Origin: an uncultured Chitinophagaceae bacterium
Lineage (GTDB): Bacteria > Bacteroidota > Bacteroidia > Chitinophagales > Chitinophagaceae
Reading direction: 5' to 3'
Length of the DNA stretch: 64,000 nucleotides
Assembly: GCA_937873715.1 (NCBI GenBank)
Contig: CALMYJ010000026.1
Location: forward strand, 46,315-110,314
Shown: in pieces, positions 40,254-50,470 of the stretch
Numbering within the stretch: position 1 is the stretch's first letter
How the letters are laid out: each line of letters begins with the position of its first letter
Program-made: the position numbers and the translations under genes
Notes under the pieces: generated by a model
The model's database searches: none
What the model was told of the DNA's origin: nothing
Seen by the model: the letters and a program-made list of their open reading frames with translations, nothing else

Positions 40254-42635
40254 ATGCATAAGGCCTGCATCGTGAAAACCATACCATTCCTGCTTTTTGT
40301 GATTTGCCTCCTGGTATCCAAATTTACGCAGGCACAGCAATACCGGTTTTCGTTGCAGGTGCTTGATGCTGATAGCAGTGCAGTACCGGATGCTACTATT
40401 GCGGTTAACCAGCAAAAATTTAAAACAGACAGCACAGGCTTTTTACAGGCTTCCCTTGCCGGTGGCAATTATATTTTTACCATCACATCAGTTAACCATT
40501 ATGCCTATAGTTTTAAAGTGGTATTAAAAAGAGATACCGTTTTAACTGCAAGGTTGCGCCAGCGGCAGAGCCTTTTGGGTAATGTAACCGTTTTTAGCAG
40601 CCGCAATATCAGCCGAACACAAATGAGTGTGCAGGGTATTACCAGTACACAGTTGCGCAAACTGCCGGTTATTTTGGGTGAGGTAGACCCATTAAAAACC
40701 ATCACTTTATTACCCGGTGTTAAAAATGGTGGTGAAGCCAGTGCCGGTATTTATGTACGTGGCGGAGGCCCCGATCAAAATTTAATACTGCTCGATGGTA
40801 TCCCGGTGTATAACCCCAATCACCTGCTTGGTTTCTTCAGCATTTTTAATGGGGAGGCTGTAAAAAATGTGGAGGTGATAAAAGGTGGTATGCCGGCAGA
40901 ATATGGCGGCAGGTTAAGCAGCGTAATTACTATCGATACAAAGGAGGGTAATAGGGATTCGATGAGGGGAAGTGGCGGCATAGGTTTAATATCATCCCGG
41001 TTTTCGCTGGAGGGGCCATTGATAAAAAATAAATCATCGTTTATTATTAGTGCAAGGCGTACTTATATCGACCAGATTGCCAAAGCGGTGGCAAAAGATC
41101 AGATTGGAGGTAATGGTTATTTTTTTTACGACATTAATGCAAAGGCAGATTATAGTATCAATGCTGCCAATACACTGCAACTTACTTTTTATACCGGCAG
41201 CGATGATTTTAGTTTTAGCCGGGATAATAACGGCCGCATCACCACTTTTAATACCGTGTGGGGCAATACCCTGGCGGCACTTACGTGGAAGCAACGCCTT
41301 AGTGCAAAAATGCAGCAGCAAACAGCAGTAGTATTTAATAAATTTTACCTGGATAGCAGGTTAGGCTTTAGTTCGCTGGGTTTTGTTTTTGCATCGGGGC
41401 TTACCGACAGGCAGGTAAAAACCGACTGGCAATACCAGCCCAGCAACTGGCTGAGGTTAAAATGGGGGGCACAGTATACCCATCATAGTTTTACCCCGGG
41501 TGCCGGCGCTGTAACCACGGGTGTGCAGGAATTTAAGTCACGCATCAGCAGCCAGTATGCCAGGGAGGCTGCTTTATACATCAGTACAGATATAAATTTA
41601 CTGCACCGCCTCAACGTGGTTGCAGGTATGCGTTACAGTTACTTTAACCAGGTGGGGCCCAATACCAGGCTGGGTTATGATGCCGAAGGTGTACCAACAG
41701 GTATAGATGAAGTGTATGGCAAAGGCGAAAGTGTAGCGCTGTATCACTACCCGGAGCCGAGGCTGGCATTTTTGTACAAACTCAGGGGTGCTGCAAGTAT
41801 TAAAGCATCTTACACCCGTACGGTGCAATACCTGCACCTGGCCACTACCAGCAGCGCTACTTTCCCCAGCGATTTGTGGGTACCCAGCGGCAAAATAGTA
41901 AAGCCGGCCCTGGCCGAACAACTGGCACTTGGGTTTTTTAAAAATTTTAGCGGAAATGGTTACGAGTTCAGTGCCGAAGCCTATTATAAAACGATGAGCA
42001 ACCAACTGGAATTTAAGCCCGGTGCCCAATTGCTGCTCAATCAAAATTTAGAAGGAGAAATGATTTTTGGCAGCGGCCGGGCCTATGGGGTAGAACTTTT
42101 TTTTCAAAAACGTAAAGGCAGGCTTACCGGCTGGGTGGGCTACACCCTTAGCCGGGCAGAGCGTACCTACCCGGAGTTAAATGGGGGCAAACCATTTGTG
42201 TACCGTTACGACAGGCTGCACGACCTGAGTGTGGTGGCTAATTACCCCATTAATAAAAAATGGGAGGCCTCGGCAGTATTTGTATTTGGTACAGGCAATG
42301 CTATAACCTTACCCAACGGACGGTTTACTTACAGCCTCGGTTATAACGGGGATAACCAGTCTGTAATGTTTACCAATATTAACCTGTATGATAAAATAAA
42401 CGATTACCGTATGCCTGCCTATCACCGGCTCGACATATCGTTTACCTATACCCCAAAACCAGATAGCTATAAAAAATTTAAACAAAGCTGGAACTTTGGA
42501 TTGTATAATGTGTACAACCGCTACAACCCTTACTTTATTTACCTGCTTGCCGATGAAGAGGAAGGAACGATACAGGGTAAAAAAGTTTTTTTGTTTCCCA
42601 TTGTGCCAAGTGTAACCTGGAACTTTAGTTTTTAA
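40254..42635 (+). CDS. TonB-dependent receptor with carboxypeptidase-regulatory-like domain
   Basis: 793 residues. A signal peptide (about 1-25, ending FTQAQQ) is followed by a CarboxypepD_reg-like domain (about 27-100, FSLQVLDADSSAVPDATIAV). The plug domain comes next (about 125-230, KTITLLPGVKNGGEASAGIYVRGGGPDQNLILLDGIPVYNPNHLLG), then a long beta-barrel ending TWNFSF with the terminal aromatic residue expected of outer-membrane barrels. It imports an unknown ligand through the outer membrane using TonB energy. It sits two bases from a DUF4249 gene, the usual partner for this subgroup of receptors, so both act in one uptake or assembly unit. Confidence 0.92.
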   Translation: MHKACIVKTIPFLLFVICLLVSKFTQAQQYRFSLQVLDADSSAVPDATIAVNQQKFKTDSTGFLQASLAGGNYIFTITSVNHYAYSFKVVLKRDTVLTARLRQRQSLLGNVTVFSSRNISRTQMSVQGITSTQLRKLPVILGEVDPLKTITLLPGVKNGGEASAGIYVRGGGPDQNLILLDGIPVYNPNHLLGFFSIFNGEAVKNVEVIKGGMPAEYGGRLSSVITIDTKEGNRDSMRGSGGIGLISSRFSLEGPLIKNKSSFIISARRTYIDQIAKAVAKDQIGGNGYFFYDINAKADYSINAANTLQLTFYTGSDDFSFSRDNNGRITTFNTVWGNTLAALTWKQRLSAKMQQQTAVVFNKFYLDSRLGFSSLGFVFASGLTDRQVKTDWQYQPSNWLRLKWGAQYTHHSFTPGAGAVTTGVQEFKSRISSQYAREAALYISTDINLLHRLNVVAGMRYSYFNQVGPNTRLGYDAEGVPTGIDEVYGKGESVALYHYPEPRLAFLYKLRGAASIKASYTRTVQYLHLATTSSATFPSDLWVPSGKIVKPALAEQLALGFFKNFSGNGYEFSAEAYYKTMSNQLEFKPGAQLLLNQNLEGEMIFGSGRAYGVELFFQKRKGRLTGWVGYTLSRAERTYPELNGGKPFVYRYDRLHDLSVVANYPINKKWEASAVFVFGTGNAITLPNGRFTYSLGYNGDNQSVMFTNINLYDKINDYRMPAYHRLDISFTYTPKPDSYKKFKQSWNFGLYNVYNRYNPYFIYLLADEEEGTIQGKKVFLFPIVPSVTWNFSF

Positions 42636-42636
42636 A

Positions 42637-43578
42637 ATGTATATGAATACAATACAGCATATCGTTAAAGCATTAGGCAGGCGATTGGCCCGATGCCTGT
42701 GGCTGTTGGTATTGCTGTGTTTTTATGCCTGCGAAAAAGACATTGATATTGCCATTAAGCCTGCTGTAACACAGTTAGTGGTAGAGGCCTACATTAATAA
42801 TGAAATACCACAGTACAATTACGTTATCCTCAGCAGGAGCCAGAATTATTTTGCACCCGATTTTAGAAGTATACCTGTAAGTGATGCCCGGGTAACCATT
42901 ACAGAGGGACAGCAAAATAGTGATGGCAGTTATACATGGAACCCTGCCACAACCACTATACTTGAAGAAGCCGATGAGGGTAGTGCCCCATCTGCGTTTA
43001 CCCGGGGTATTTATTTCGACAAAAAATTAATCAGCGATACCGCCCATGCACTTAAAGGGGTTATCGGTAAATCGTACCTGTTGCAAATTGAAGCTGAAGG
43101 CAACCAATACTCCGCCGTTGCTACACTGGTGGTGCCGGTTATAGTAGACAGTTTAACGCAGGGTTATCCCTTTGTAAATGATATCGGCGATTCGCTTTTT
43201 AGAATTACCAATCATTATAAAGACCCTGATACTTTAGGCAATGTGCAATTTTATATGTGGCGCTGGAGTACGGTTAAAAACAATTTTGGCTGGGGGGGGC
43301 TTACCCGTAGCCGTACACTGGGTATCGACGATTATACTAACGGGGAGTATATACAGCTTACGCATCCACAAGGCTTTAGCAAAACCGATACGGTTAATTA
43401 TTTTATGGCCAGTGTTACCCGGGATGTTTTTAAGTTTTGGGATAGTTTTAATAAAGCCAGGGAAAATGTTGGACCATTTAGTACCCCGGTTAACCTGGTA
43501 ACAAATATCAGCGGAACCAATGTAACCGGCTGTTTTAGCGGCTTTGCTATAAGCAGCAAAACAATTGTGATTCGTTGA
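42637..43578 (+). CDS. DUF4249 domain-containing lipoprotein
   Basis: 313 residues. The N-terminus (about 15-32, RLARCLWLLVLLCFYACEKD) is a lipoprotein-type signal with its Cys in YAC. The rest is a beta-rich DUF4249 body: VVEAYINNEIPQYNYVILSRSQNYF, VSDARVTI, GVIGKSYLLQIEAEG, and the end TGCFSGFAISSKTIVIR. In Bacteroidota such genes directly follow TonB-dependent receptor genes, as here with one base between. The role of the family is not established. Confidence 0.9.
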   Translation: MYMNTIQHIVKALGRRLARCLWLLVLLCFYACEKDIDIAIKPAVTQLVVEAYINNEIPQYNYVILSRSQNYFAPDFRSIPVSDARVTITEGQQNSDGSYTWNPATTTILEEADEGSAPSAFTRGIYFDKKLISDTAHALKGVIGKSYLLQIEAEGNQYSAVATLVVPVIVDSLTQGYPFVNDIGDSLFRITNHYKDPDTLGNVQFYMWRWSTVKNNFGWGGLTRSRTLGIDDYTNGEYIQLTHPQGFSKTDTVNYFMASVTRDVFKFWDSFNKARENVGPFSTPVNLVTNISGTNVTGCFSGFAISSKTIVIR

Positions 43579-43603
43579 CCATAGTAAAAGCAGTTATTGT
43601 TTG

Positions 43604-44356
43604 TTACAACTGTGCTGTCCATAAAAACCGCTCTTTCCACTGGTTACCTTCTTCATCGCCGCCCCAGTCTTTTGTACGCTCAAGCATTTGTTTTCTAAAC
43701 TCAACCCTTGGTGTGGTTTTTTTGGCATCAGCAGGTTTAATTACCGTTTCGTTTACACCATTTACCATTACTTTGGTGGCTATCCAGGAGGTGTACATTC
43801 GGGGAATCGTCATGCCCAGTACCATGCCCGGTAAGCCTGTAATGCTGCATGGGCCTCCACTAATGGGTATCTCCTCAGTATAAAAAGCAAATACATATAC
43901 ACTGTCGAAAATTTTACCCACTGCTTTGCGGCAGTTAAAGCCTGCGATGGTCATATTTTCATTTACCAGTTTCCATTCAATAGGCAGCAGGCTGTCTTTG
44001 ATGTAAAATGAGGCCCCCACAACATTTTTTTTGGCCAGCATCAGCCCGGTATTGTGATCGGCATACCATTCATTACCCTCATCGTCGTTTTTCATCCAGT
44101 CGGGTATTTTTATTTTTTCATCAAAGCGGTCGAGTTTGTATATGCTTTTGTTGTTGGCAAAAGTAAAATTGAAGTAAGCTACTTTAAAAGTAGGCAGCTT
44201 GTCGGCCATCATTTCGCCCCACATACCGCTGCCCATTGATTTTTTTATATTGCTTTTTACTTCAAATTCGATGGTGGCTTTTTCAATAAACAAGGGTTGT
44301 GCAGTGGCTGCCACTATGCAGTGCAGGGCTGTAATGCATGCGATGATTTTTTTCAT
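43604..44356 (-). CDS. GLPGLI family protein
   Basis: 250 residues from the ATG at 44356, which puts a signal peptide first (KKIIACITALHCIVAATAQP). An in-frame ATG five codons upstream is a possible alternative. The name-giving motif is present as SGGPCSITGLPGMVLGMTIPRM, followed by VETI-like KPADAKKTTPRVEF. The family is confined to Bacteroidota and has no known biochemical role; it is often next to outer-membrane barrels of the kind found 10 bases upstream. It is convergent with the DUF4249 gene. Confidence 0.92.
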   Translation of the reverse strand: MKKIIACITALHCIVAATAQPLFIEKATIEFEVKSNIKKSMGSGMWGEMMADKLPTFKVAYFNFTFANNKSIYKLDRFDEKIKIPDWMKNDDEGNEWYADHNTGLMLAKKNVVGASFYIKDSLLPIEWKLVNENMTIAGFNCRKAVGKIFDSVYVFAFYTEEIPISGGPCSITGLPGMVLGMTIPRMYTSWIATKVMVNGVNETVIKPADAKKTTPRVEFRKQMLERTKDWGGDEEGNQWKERFLWTAQL

Positions 44357-44381
44357 ACTATAAGTTTTCATTCCTGTAGAT

Positions 44382-47159
44382 TTATTTTTTTTCCGGCGCT
44401 GCGCCTTTATTTTTAAAATCCCACCTGAAGCCGATAAGCCAAAACTGTTGCAGGCGGTTGTTGCGAACTTCTTTTAACGTATTGCCATAAAAGCTCCTGT
44501 CGATACCGATATTCTGGTTCAGGATATCATTAATGCTGGCAAACACGGTGAATTCATCATGATGAAAAGTACGCTCTACTGTTGCATTCCACAGGCTGTT
44601 GTTTACATCCTCTCCAAATACATCCGTTTTTTGCCTGTAGTTGTACACAAAGCTGCTGTTGATCTTCCACACTTTTTTTATAAACAGGCTGCCGTTAAAA
44701 TCGAGGGTGTACGTATTGTATTTGATTTTTTGGTTGTAGATGCTGGACTTGTTGCTGTTAAAACCAAAAGTATTATCAATACCTATCTCGTATTTTTTTT
44801 CTTTCCATTTGCCGATGTTGAAACCAATGGTGTGCCCAAGGGTGCTGTTATTATTGTCTTCGCCGTTAATGATATCCGTAAAACGGGAATAGTTTAACTG
44901 GTAGTTTACAAAAAGATTGATGTCTATCTTTTTAATTTTTTTACCGGCACCCATCCAGGTATTTACCGAAATATTGCTGCCTGTATTTACTGGCTGGGTC
45001 ACCACTTCGCCGGTAACAGGGTTGATGGTGGTGCTGTTATTAATAGCATCTTCAGTAATATTAAAACTTACCGACTGGTAGCTCCACATTTCCTGCAGGA
45101 AGTTGTAGGTATTGTGGTTGAGCCGCAGGTTGTGCCGGAAGGATTGTGTGAGGTTAGGGTTGCCAATGTATTGCTGCAAGGGGTTATTGTTGTTGCGTAA
45201 TTGTTGCAACTGGTTAAGTGTAGGCTGTATGGTGTTGCCGTTGTAGTTAAAGTTGAGGCTGTGGTTTTGTTTGTAACTATAATTAATGTTGGCCGCCGGA
45301 AACAGGTTGGTGAAGCTGCGCTTGTAGTTGGTATCCAGGGTAATGTCTTTAAGGTTAAACTGTGTAAAGCCTGCGGCCGAGCCAAAACCAAATTTTAGTT
45401 TTTTGTGTTTGTAGCTGATTTTAAAACCAGCTTTATTGGTCGTAATATCCTGCCTGAAATCGTTGCTGAGGGTGTCAATTATTTCATCATACTTACCATT
45501 GGAAGTGGTTTTGCCAAGGGTGGAAAGGTTGTTGTTGCCACCCAGCCAGGATATTTCGTAGTTTAACTCCAGGGCGTATTTGGCATTCAGCGGCTCGGTA
45601 TAAGCTGCTTTTGCCAGCCATTTTGTTTTACTGTTTTCGGTTGTTTTTTTCTGGTCTATGGTATCCTGCCGGTTTACCTTATCCAGTGTATTAAGTGAAT
45701 ACAGGAAAGTGGTACCGGTATTGTTTTGCAGGTTAAAATCGGAGTTTAACGAAAATGTACGCCGGTCTTTTTTAAACTTGTGTTTGTAAATGATAGAGTT
45801 GCTGAATGCTGTTTTATCTGTGGTATTGGTGGTATTACTGGTACGGGTATTGTTCAGTTCATTATTAATATCCCTGTTTTCCGATTGCAGGTCTACCGAA
45901 TTATCGGAGTGGTAAATGTTGAGTTTTGTTACCAGCTTAAGGGTGTTGAACGAATCTATTTTTGCTTCATAAGTAAGGTTGTTTTTTATATTGCGTTTAT
46001 CCGCTACCGTGTATTCGGTGCTGTTTTCGTTAAAGATAGTTTCCGGCGAAAGCTGGGTTTGTGTGAATGTTGATTTGGTGTTGGTATAGTTCTGCTCGTT
46101 ATACTTGGGCGAAAAGTTTAGTGTGTGCTTGTCGTTCCACTTGTTGTTGTATTGAATGCCTGCGTTAAGGTTTTTAAAAAAGCCGTTCCTGGTATCAATA
46201 AAAGGCTCATCATCGCTGCTGCCACCGCTGGTTACAAAAAAGAAGCCGGCGTCCTCATCCATGTTTATATTGTCATCGCTGCCGCCAAATTTTTGCTGCT
46301 CCTGCCAGTTGAGGCCGTTTTGGCCGGTATTGCCCTGTAGCAGGTAGCCCGAAATTTTACGCTTCCCCTTAAAAGCATTGAGCATAAAGTTATTGTTGAA
46401 GCGGTTGTTGATTTTATCCATCAGCCCGCCGGCCACTTCAATTTTGCCGAAATAACCCTTCTTGCGGTCCTCTTTTAATTTCAGGTTAATGGTTTTCTGG
46501 GTTTTGCCATCGTCTATCCCTGTAAATTCCGATTGTTCGCTTTTTTTATCAAACACCTGCACTTCTTTTACCGCATCGGCACGCAGGTTTTTTACGGCCA
46601 TGCCCGGGTCGTCGCCAAAAAATTCTTCGCCATCCACCAGTACTTTTTCAACTTTTTCGCCCATCGCCTTTATCTGGCCGTTTTTATCTACCTGTATACC
46701 GGGCAGTTTTTTCAGCAGTTCCTCTACATTGGCATTGGGGCCTACTTTAAAGCTGTCGGCAGTGTAAATCATGGTATCGCCTTTCATTCTAAAAGGAGCG
46801 CCGGTTTTTACAATCACTTCCTGCAGCAGCTTGCTTTTGGGAATCAGGGCTAATTGTTTGATGTGGTACCCCTGTTCGGTTATTTGTATCTCATCTAAAT
46901 AATCAGCATAATAAGGGTGAGTAACCATCAGGATATAGGCACCGGGCTGTACATTACTGATGGAGAACTGCCCGTTTTTTGCGGTTCGTGTAAACTTATA
47001 CAGGATAGAGTCTACCGGTTTTAGCAGTGCCACTACGGCGTTGGAAATATCTTTTTTGTCTGATGTGTCGGCTAAGGTGCCGGTTACCTGTTGGGCTGTT
47101 GCGGGCAGGTTGCTGATTAATACCATTGCCAGTAGGGCAATACGGTAGTACTTCATCAT
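44382..47159 (-). CDS. Outer-membrane beta-barrel protein, TonB-receptor-like, with carboxypeptidase-regulatory-like domain
   Basis: 925 residues from the first of two adjacent ATGs. A signal peptide (about 1-22, ending ATAQQ) is followed by a CarboxypepD_reg-like domain (about 24-110), a plug-like region (about 120-230: VEELLKKLPGIQVDKNGQIKAMGEKVEKVLVDGEEFFGDDP), and a very long barrel domain rich in Asn and Thr with NFNYNGNTIQPTLNQLQQLRNNNNPLQQYIGNPNL. It ends FRWDFKNKGAAPEKK. This is the outer membrane beta-barrel family (DUF5916/OMP_b-brl type). Typically paired with GLPGLI proteins. The ligand is unknown. Its gene is 10 bases before the GLPGLI stop region reading, so an operon of two is likely. 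Confidence 0.9.
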   Translation of the reverse strand: MMKYYRIALLAMVLISNLPATAQQVTGTLADTSDKKDISNAVVALLKPVDSILYKFTRTAKNGQFSISNVQPGAYILMVTHPYYADYLDEIQITEQGYHIKQLALIPKSKLLQEVIVKTGAPFRMKGDTMIYTADSFKVGPNANVEELLKKLPGIQVDKNGQIKAMGEKVEKVLVDGEEFFGDDPGMAVKNLRADAVKEVQVFDKKSEQSEFTGIDDGKTQKTINLKLKEDRKKGYFGKIEVAGGLMDKINNRFNNNFMLNAFKGKRKISGYLLQGNTGQNGLNWQEQQKFGGSDDNINMDEDAGFFFVTSGGSSDDEPFIDTRNGFFKNLNAGIQYNNKWNDKHTLNFSPKYNEQNYTNTKSTFTQTQLSPETIFNENSTEYTVADKRNIKNNLTYEAKIDSFNTLKLVTKLNIYHSDNSVDLQSENRDINNELNNTRTSNTTNTTDKTAFSNSIIYKHKFKKDRRTFSLNSDFNLQNNTGTTFLYSLNTLDKVNRQDTIDQKKTTENSKTKWLAKAAYTEPLNAKYALELNYEISWLGGNNNLSTLGKTTSNGKYDEIIDTLSNDFRQDITTNKAGFKISYKHKKLKFGFGSAAGFTQFNLKDITLDTNYKRSFTNLFPAANINYSYKQNHSLNFNYNGNTIQPTLNQLQQLRNNNNPLQQYIGNPNLTQSFRHNLRLNHNTYNFLQEMWSYQSVSFNITEDAINNSTTINPVTGEVVTQPVNTGSNISVNTWMGAGKKIKKIDINLFVNYQLNYSRFTDIINGEDNNNSTLGHTIGFNIGKWKEKKYEIGIDNTFGFNSNKSSIYNQKIKYNTYTLDFNGSLFIKKVWKINSSFVYNYRQKTDVFGEDVNNSLWNATVERTFHHDEFTVFASINDILNQNIGIDRSFYGNTLKEVRNNRLQQFWLIGFRWDFKNKGAAPEKK

Positions 47160-47337
47160 AGTGTTAGTTTTGTTTTTTCATGGTTAGGGTAAAACTATCA
47201 GGATAATTTTATACATCTTCAACTTAAACCCTAAATTTACGTTAAACAAAGCTGCAGGAATTTTGCCTGCATTAAGCCAGTATTTACACCAAAGGCAATA
47301 GCAGCCTGTGTTCGGCAACTTTACTTCTAAAACAACG

Positions 47338-49296
47338 ATGATGAACAGCGGCGCCACCAAAAAATATGAAGAGATACATTTTGTAGACAGTACAAAGCCT
47401 GTATGGAATTATTCGCTGCTTACGGATGAGGTTATACGCAACTACCAGCAGGGTACTTTGTATGATGCTTACAATTACTTTGGCAGCCACGAGGTGGAAG
47501 TGCTGGGCACCCGTGGTTTTTATTTTGCCGTGTGGGCACCTAATGCCACCGAAGTATCGGTAGTGGGCAATTTTAACGACTGGAAAAAGGGAGAACATCC
47601 ACTATTTGTACGGCTTGACAGCTCGGGTATTTGGGAGGGCTTTATACCTCATTTTAAAAAAGGGGAAGTATACAAATATCATATCAGGGGATATAAAGGG
47701 GTGTTGCTGGATAAGGGGGATCCCTATGCCCACTTTTGGGAAAAACGACCGCTTACTGCCTCTATCACCTGGGATTTGCAGTACGGCTGGCAGGATGAAC
47801 ATTGGATGCAGCACCGAAAAAAAAACAATGCCTTAACCTCTGCCTGGAGTGTATACGAAGTACACCTAACCAGTTGGATGCGGCCCGATAGTAATGATGA
47901 AGAAAGCTACAGCACTTACCGGGAAATTACCGAAAAGCTGGTGCCCTATGTACAGGATATGGGATTTACCCATGTGGAATTAATGCCGGTAATGGAGCAT
48001 CCCTTTGATGGTAGCTGGGGTTACCAGGGTGCAGGATATTTTGCACCAACATCACGGTTTGGATCGCCACAGGATTTTATGGATATGGTGAACGCTTTTC
48101 ACCAGGCCGGTATAGGGGTGGTGTTAGACTGGGTGCCTTCGCATTTTCCATACGATGCACACGGGCTGTTTATGTTTGATGGTACCCACACGTACGAATA
48201 TGCCGATATGCGTAAAGGTTATCACCCGGATTGGAACAGTTATATTTTTAATTACAGCAGGGGTGAAGTAAAGTCTTTCCTTATCAGCAGTGCCCGTTTT
48301 TGGTTCGATAAATTTCACATCGATGGCATACGGGTGGATGCCGTAAGCTCTATGCTTCGCCTCGATTATTCACGCAACGAAGGACAGTGGGAACCTAACA
48401 GCTATGGCGGTAATGGCAACCTTGAGGCTATAGCATTTATAAAAGAACTAAACGAAACATTGTACCGGGATTTTCCGGATATACAAACTATTGCCGAAGA
48501 ATCTACCGACTGGCCCAAAGTGAGCCGCCCTACTTTTACAGGTGGCCTTGGTTTTGGTATGAAGTGGATGATGGGATGGATGCATGACACACTGGATTAT
48601 TTTAAACTGGATCCTATTTACAGGCAGTACCATCAAAATAAGTTCACCTTTAGCATGATGTATTTTTATGATGAAAACTTTATGCTGCCCCTCAGTCACG
48701 ATGAAGTGGTGCATGGCAAAAGCCCGATGATATACAAAATGCCCGGCGATGACTGGCAGAAATTTGCCAACCTGCGCTTGTTGTATACTTATATGTTTAC
48801 ACATCCCGGCGGTAAGCTGTTGTTTATGGGCAACGAGTTTGGGCAAACGGCCGAGTGGAATTATAAAACCACCCTGCAATGGGATTTACTGCAGTACGAC
48901 AGCCATAGCAAATTGAAAGATTGTGTTAAAGAACTGGCCCGTTTATACAAAACAGAACCGGCACTGCATGAAAAACAATTTGAGCCCGGGGGGTTCGAAT
49001 GGACAGACCTGAGCCAGCGTGCCGAAGGGGTAATGGTATACCGCCGCAAAGGCAATCATCCTGAAGATGATTTGCTGGTAGTGCTAAATGTAACACCTGT
49101 AGTTAGAATGGATTGGAAGATAGAAACTTATGGCAAGGCATCCTGGAAAGAAGTGTTCAACAGCGATCGCAAAGAATTTTTTGGCACCGGCGATGTATAC
49201 AATCCCCAGCCGCAGGTAAGATTATTGGATAAAAAAGCAGGCCTTTATGAAATAAACTGCCACCTCCCGGCGTTAGGAGGGGTGATATTCCGTTAG
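47338..49296 (+). CDS. glgB: 1,4-alpha-glucan branching enzyme
   Basis: 652 residues from the ATG at 47338; a GTG ten codons upstream and an ATG at the next codon are alternatives. It makes alpha-1,6 branches in glycogen. A CBM48 domain (about 60-150, FAVWAPNATEVSVVGNFNDW) is followed by the GH13 barrel: GYFAPTSRFGSPQDFMDMVN, the nucleophile motif GIRVDAVSSMLRLDYS (Asp about 334), the acid motif TIAEESTDWP, and SHDEVVHGKSPM. The last 100 residues are the C-terminal beta domain. Cytoplasmic. The start of a small TPR gene follows after 46 bases. Confidence 0.96.
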   Translation: MMNSGATKKYEEIHFVDSTKPVWNYSLLTDEVIRNYQQGTLYDAYNYFGSHEVEVLGTRGFYFAVWAPNATEVSVVGNFNDWKKGEHPLFVRLDSSGIWEGFIPHFKKGEVYKYHIRGYKGVLLDKGDPYAHFWEKRPLTASITWDLQYGWQDEHWMQHRKKNNALTSAWSVYEVHLTSWMRPDSNDEESYSTYREITEKLVPYVQDMGFTHVELMPVMEHPFDGSWGYQGAGYFAPTSRFGSPQDFMDMVNAFHQAGIGVVLDWVPSHFPYDAHGLFMFDGTHTYEYADMRKGYHPDWNSYIFNYSRGEVKSFLISSARFWFDKFHIDGIRVDAVSSMLRLDYSRNEGQWEPNSYGGNGNLEAIAFIKELNETLYRDFPDIQTIAEESTDWPKVSRPTFTGGLGFGMKWMMGWMHDTLDYFKLDPIYRQYHQNKFTFSMMYFYDENFMLPLSHDEVVHGKSPMIYKMPGDDWQKFANLRLLYTYMFTHPGGKLLFMGNEFGQTAEWNYKTTLQWDLLQYDSHSKLKDCVKELARLYKTEPALHEKQFEPGGFEWTDLSQRAEGVMVYRRKGNHPEDDLLVVLNVTPVVRMDWKIETYGKASWKEVFNSDRKEFFGTGDVYNPQPQVRLLDKKAGLYEINCHLPALGGVIFR

Positions 49297-49342
49297 TTTA
49301 CGCAACAATTACCGGAATAGTTTTTGTCTTTAAATCCGTACC

Positions 49343-50365
49343 ATGAATAAATTAACCATTGCCGCCATTGGCATGCTAATGGCCATTTCTAAATCTCATG
49401 CCCAGGCAGGCGATAGTGCCGCCTTCTATTTCCAAAAAGGTATTGAAGAAAAAACCGCAGGCCGTTTTTTACAGGCCTCCAAATACTTCGATAAAGCTAT
49501 CAGCTTCAACAGTAATTTTAAGGAAGCCTACATCGAAAATGGGTATGCCAATATTGAGATGCGCCGTACCGATGCGGCCAAAGCACATTTTTCAAAAGTG
49601 TATGAGTTGGATCCTAACAACAGTATTGCCATTAAGGAACTGATGGAAATATTGTACAACCACCGCCAGTTTGCAAAAGCAAAAGAGATGGCTGCCAAAT
49701 GCAAGGGTTGTCCCGGTTCGGAAAAAATCATCGGCATGTGTGCCTACCAGCAGGAAGATTATGGCCTTGCGGTAAAAATGCTGGGTGGGTATCTTTCTAA
49801 AAACCCTACCGATGCCGAAGCCACCTATACTATGGCACGCAGCTATTTGGATATGGAAGATTACAGGGGCGCTGTACCGTATTACAAAAAAGCGATTGCC
49901 CTCAATGAAGAAAAAAGTGCCTGGGCGTACGAGTTGGCATTACTGTATTACAATAATGATGATTTTAAAAATGCCGTGGTAATGTTTGGCAAAGCAGCCG
50001 AAAGGGGATACACCCAAAGCAACGACTTTAAAGAAAATTTTGGCTATGCCCATATTTATGCAGGCAATTTTGATGATGGCGAAAAGCTGCTGCTGGAAGT
50101 ATTGCAGCGCAAGCCCAACAATAAGGAAATGCTACGTGATATGGCCGAGGCCTATTACAAAAACAATAAGTTTGATAAATCGCTCAACTATTGCCAGAAG
50201 CTGATGGAGATGGATATGAATGATGGCAAAGCATTGTACCAGGCCGGGTTGTGTTTTCAAAAAATGGGGCAAAAGGATAAAGGCCAGGCGATGTGTGATA
50301 AAGCGATTGAGATGGACCCCTCCTTAAATAGTTTGCGGCAGAAGTCGATGACGATGGGGCTTTAA
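49343..50365 (+). CDS. Tetratricopeptide-repeat protein, exported
   Basis: 340 residues. A signal peptide (about 1-21, KLTIAAIGMLMAISKSHAQA) directs it to the periplasm or surface. Eight or so TPR units follow from about residue 27 (SAAFYFQKGIEEKTAGRFLQ), with clear copies at ASKYFDKAISFNSNFKEAYIENGY, KAHFSKVYELDPNNSIAIKEL, AVPYYKKAIALNEEKSAWAYELAL and SLNYCQKLMEMDMNDGKALYQA. TPRs bind partner proteins; the partner is unknown. It follows glgB on the same strand. A strong terminator follows. Confidence 0.88.
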   Translation: MNKLTIAAIGMLMAISKSHAQAGDSAAFYFQKGIEEKTAGRFLQASKYFDKAISFNSNFKEAYIENGYANIEMRRTDAAKAHFSKVYELDPNNSIAIKELMEILYNHRQFAKAKEMAAKCKGCPGSEKIIGMCAYQQEDYGLAVKMLGGYLSKNPTDAEATYTMARSYLDMEDYRGAVPYYKKAIALNEEKSAWAYELALLYYNNDDFKNAVVMFGKAAERGYTQSNDFKENFGYAHIYAGNFDDGEKLLLEVLQRKPNNKEMLRDMAEAYYKNNKFDKSLNYCQKLMEMDMNDGKALYQAGLCFQKMGQKDKGQAMCDKAIEMDPSLNSLRQKSMTMGL

Positions 50366-50401
50366 CAATGCGTTCTTTTTGCAATGGTTATACATGAGTA
50401 G

Positions 50402-50439
50402 AAAATTCCCGGGTATATTGCCCGGGATTTTCTTTTTTT
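50402..50439 (+). terminator. Intrinsic terminator after the TPR gene
   Basis: AAAATTCCCGGG at 50402-50413 pairs with CCCGGGATTTT at 50421-50431 apart from one bulged base, and the stem is followed by CTTTTTTT. It closes the glgB-TPR unit. Confidence 0.85.
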
Positions 50440-50470
50440 ATTACTTTTAGTTTATTGCTGCAGGTTCATT

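Noticed and set aside
48148..50204. Overlapping alternate frames in glgB and the TPR gene
   Set aside because: These are shadows in other frames of clearly coding genes with intact motifs.
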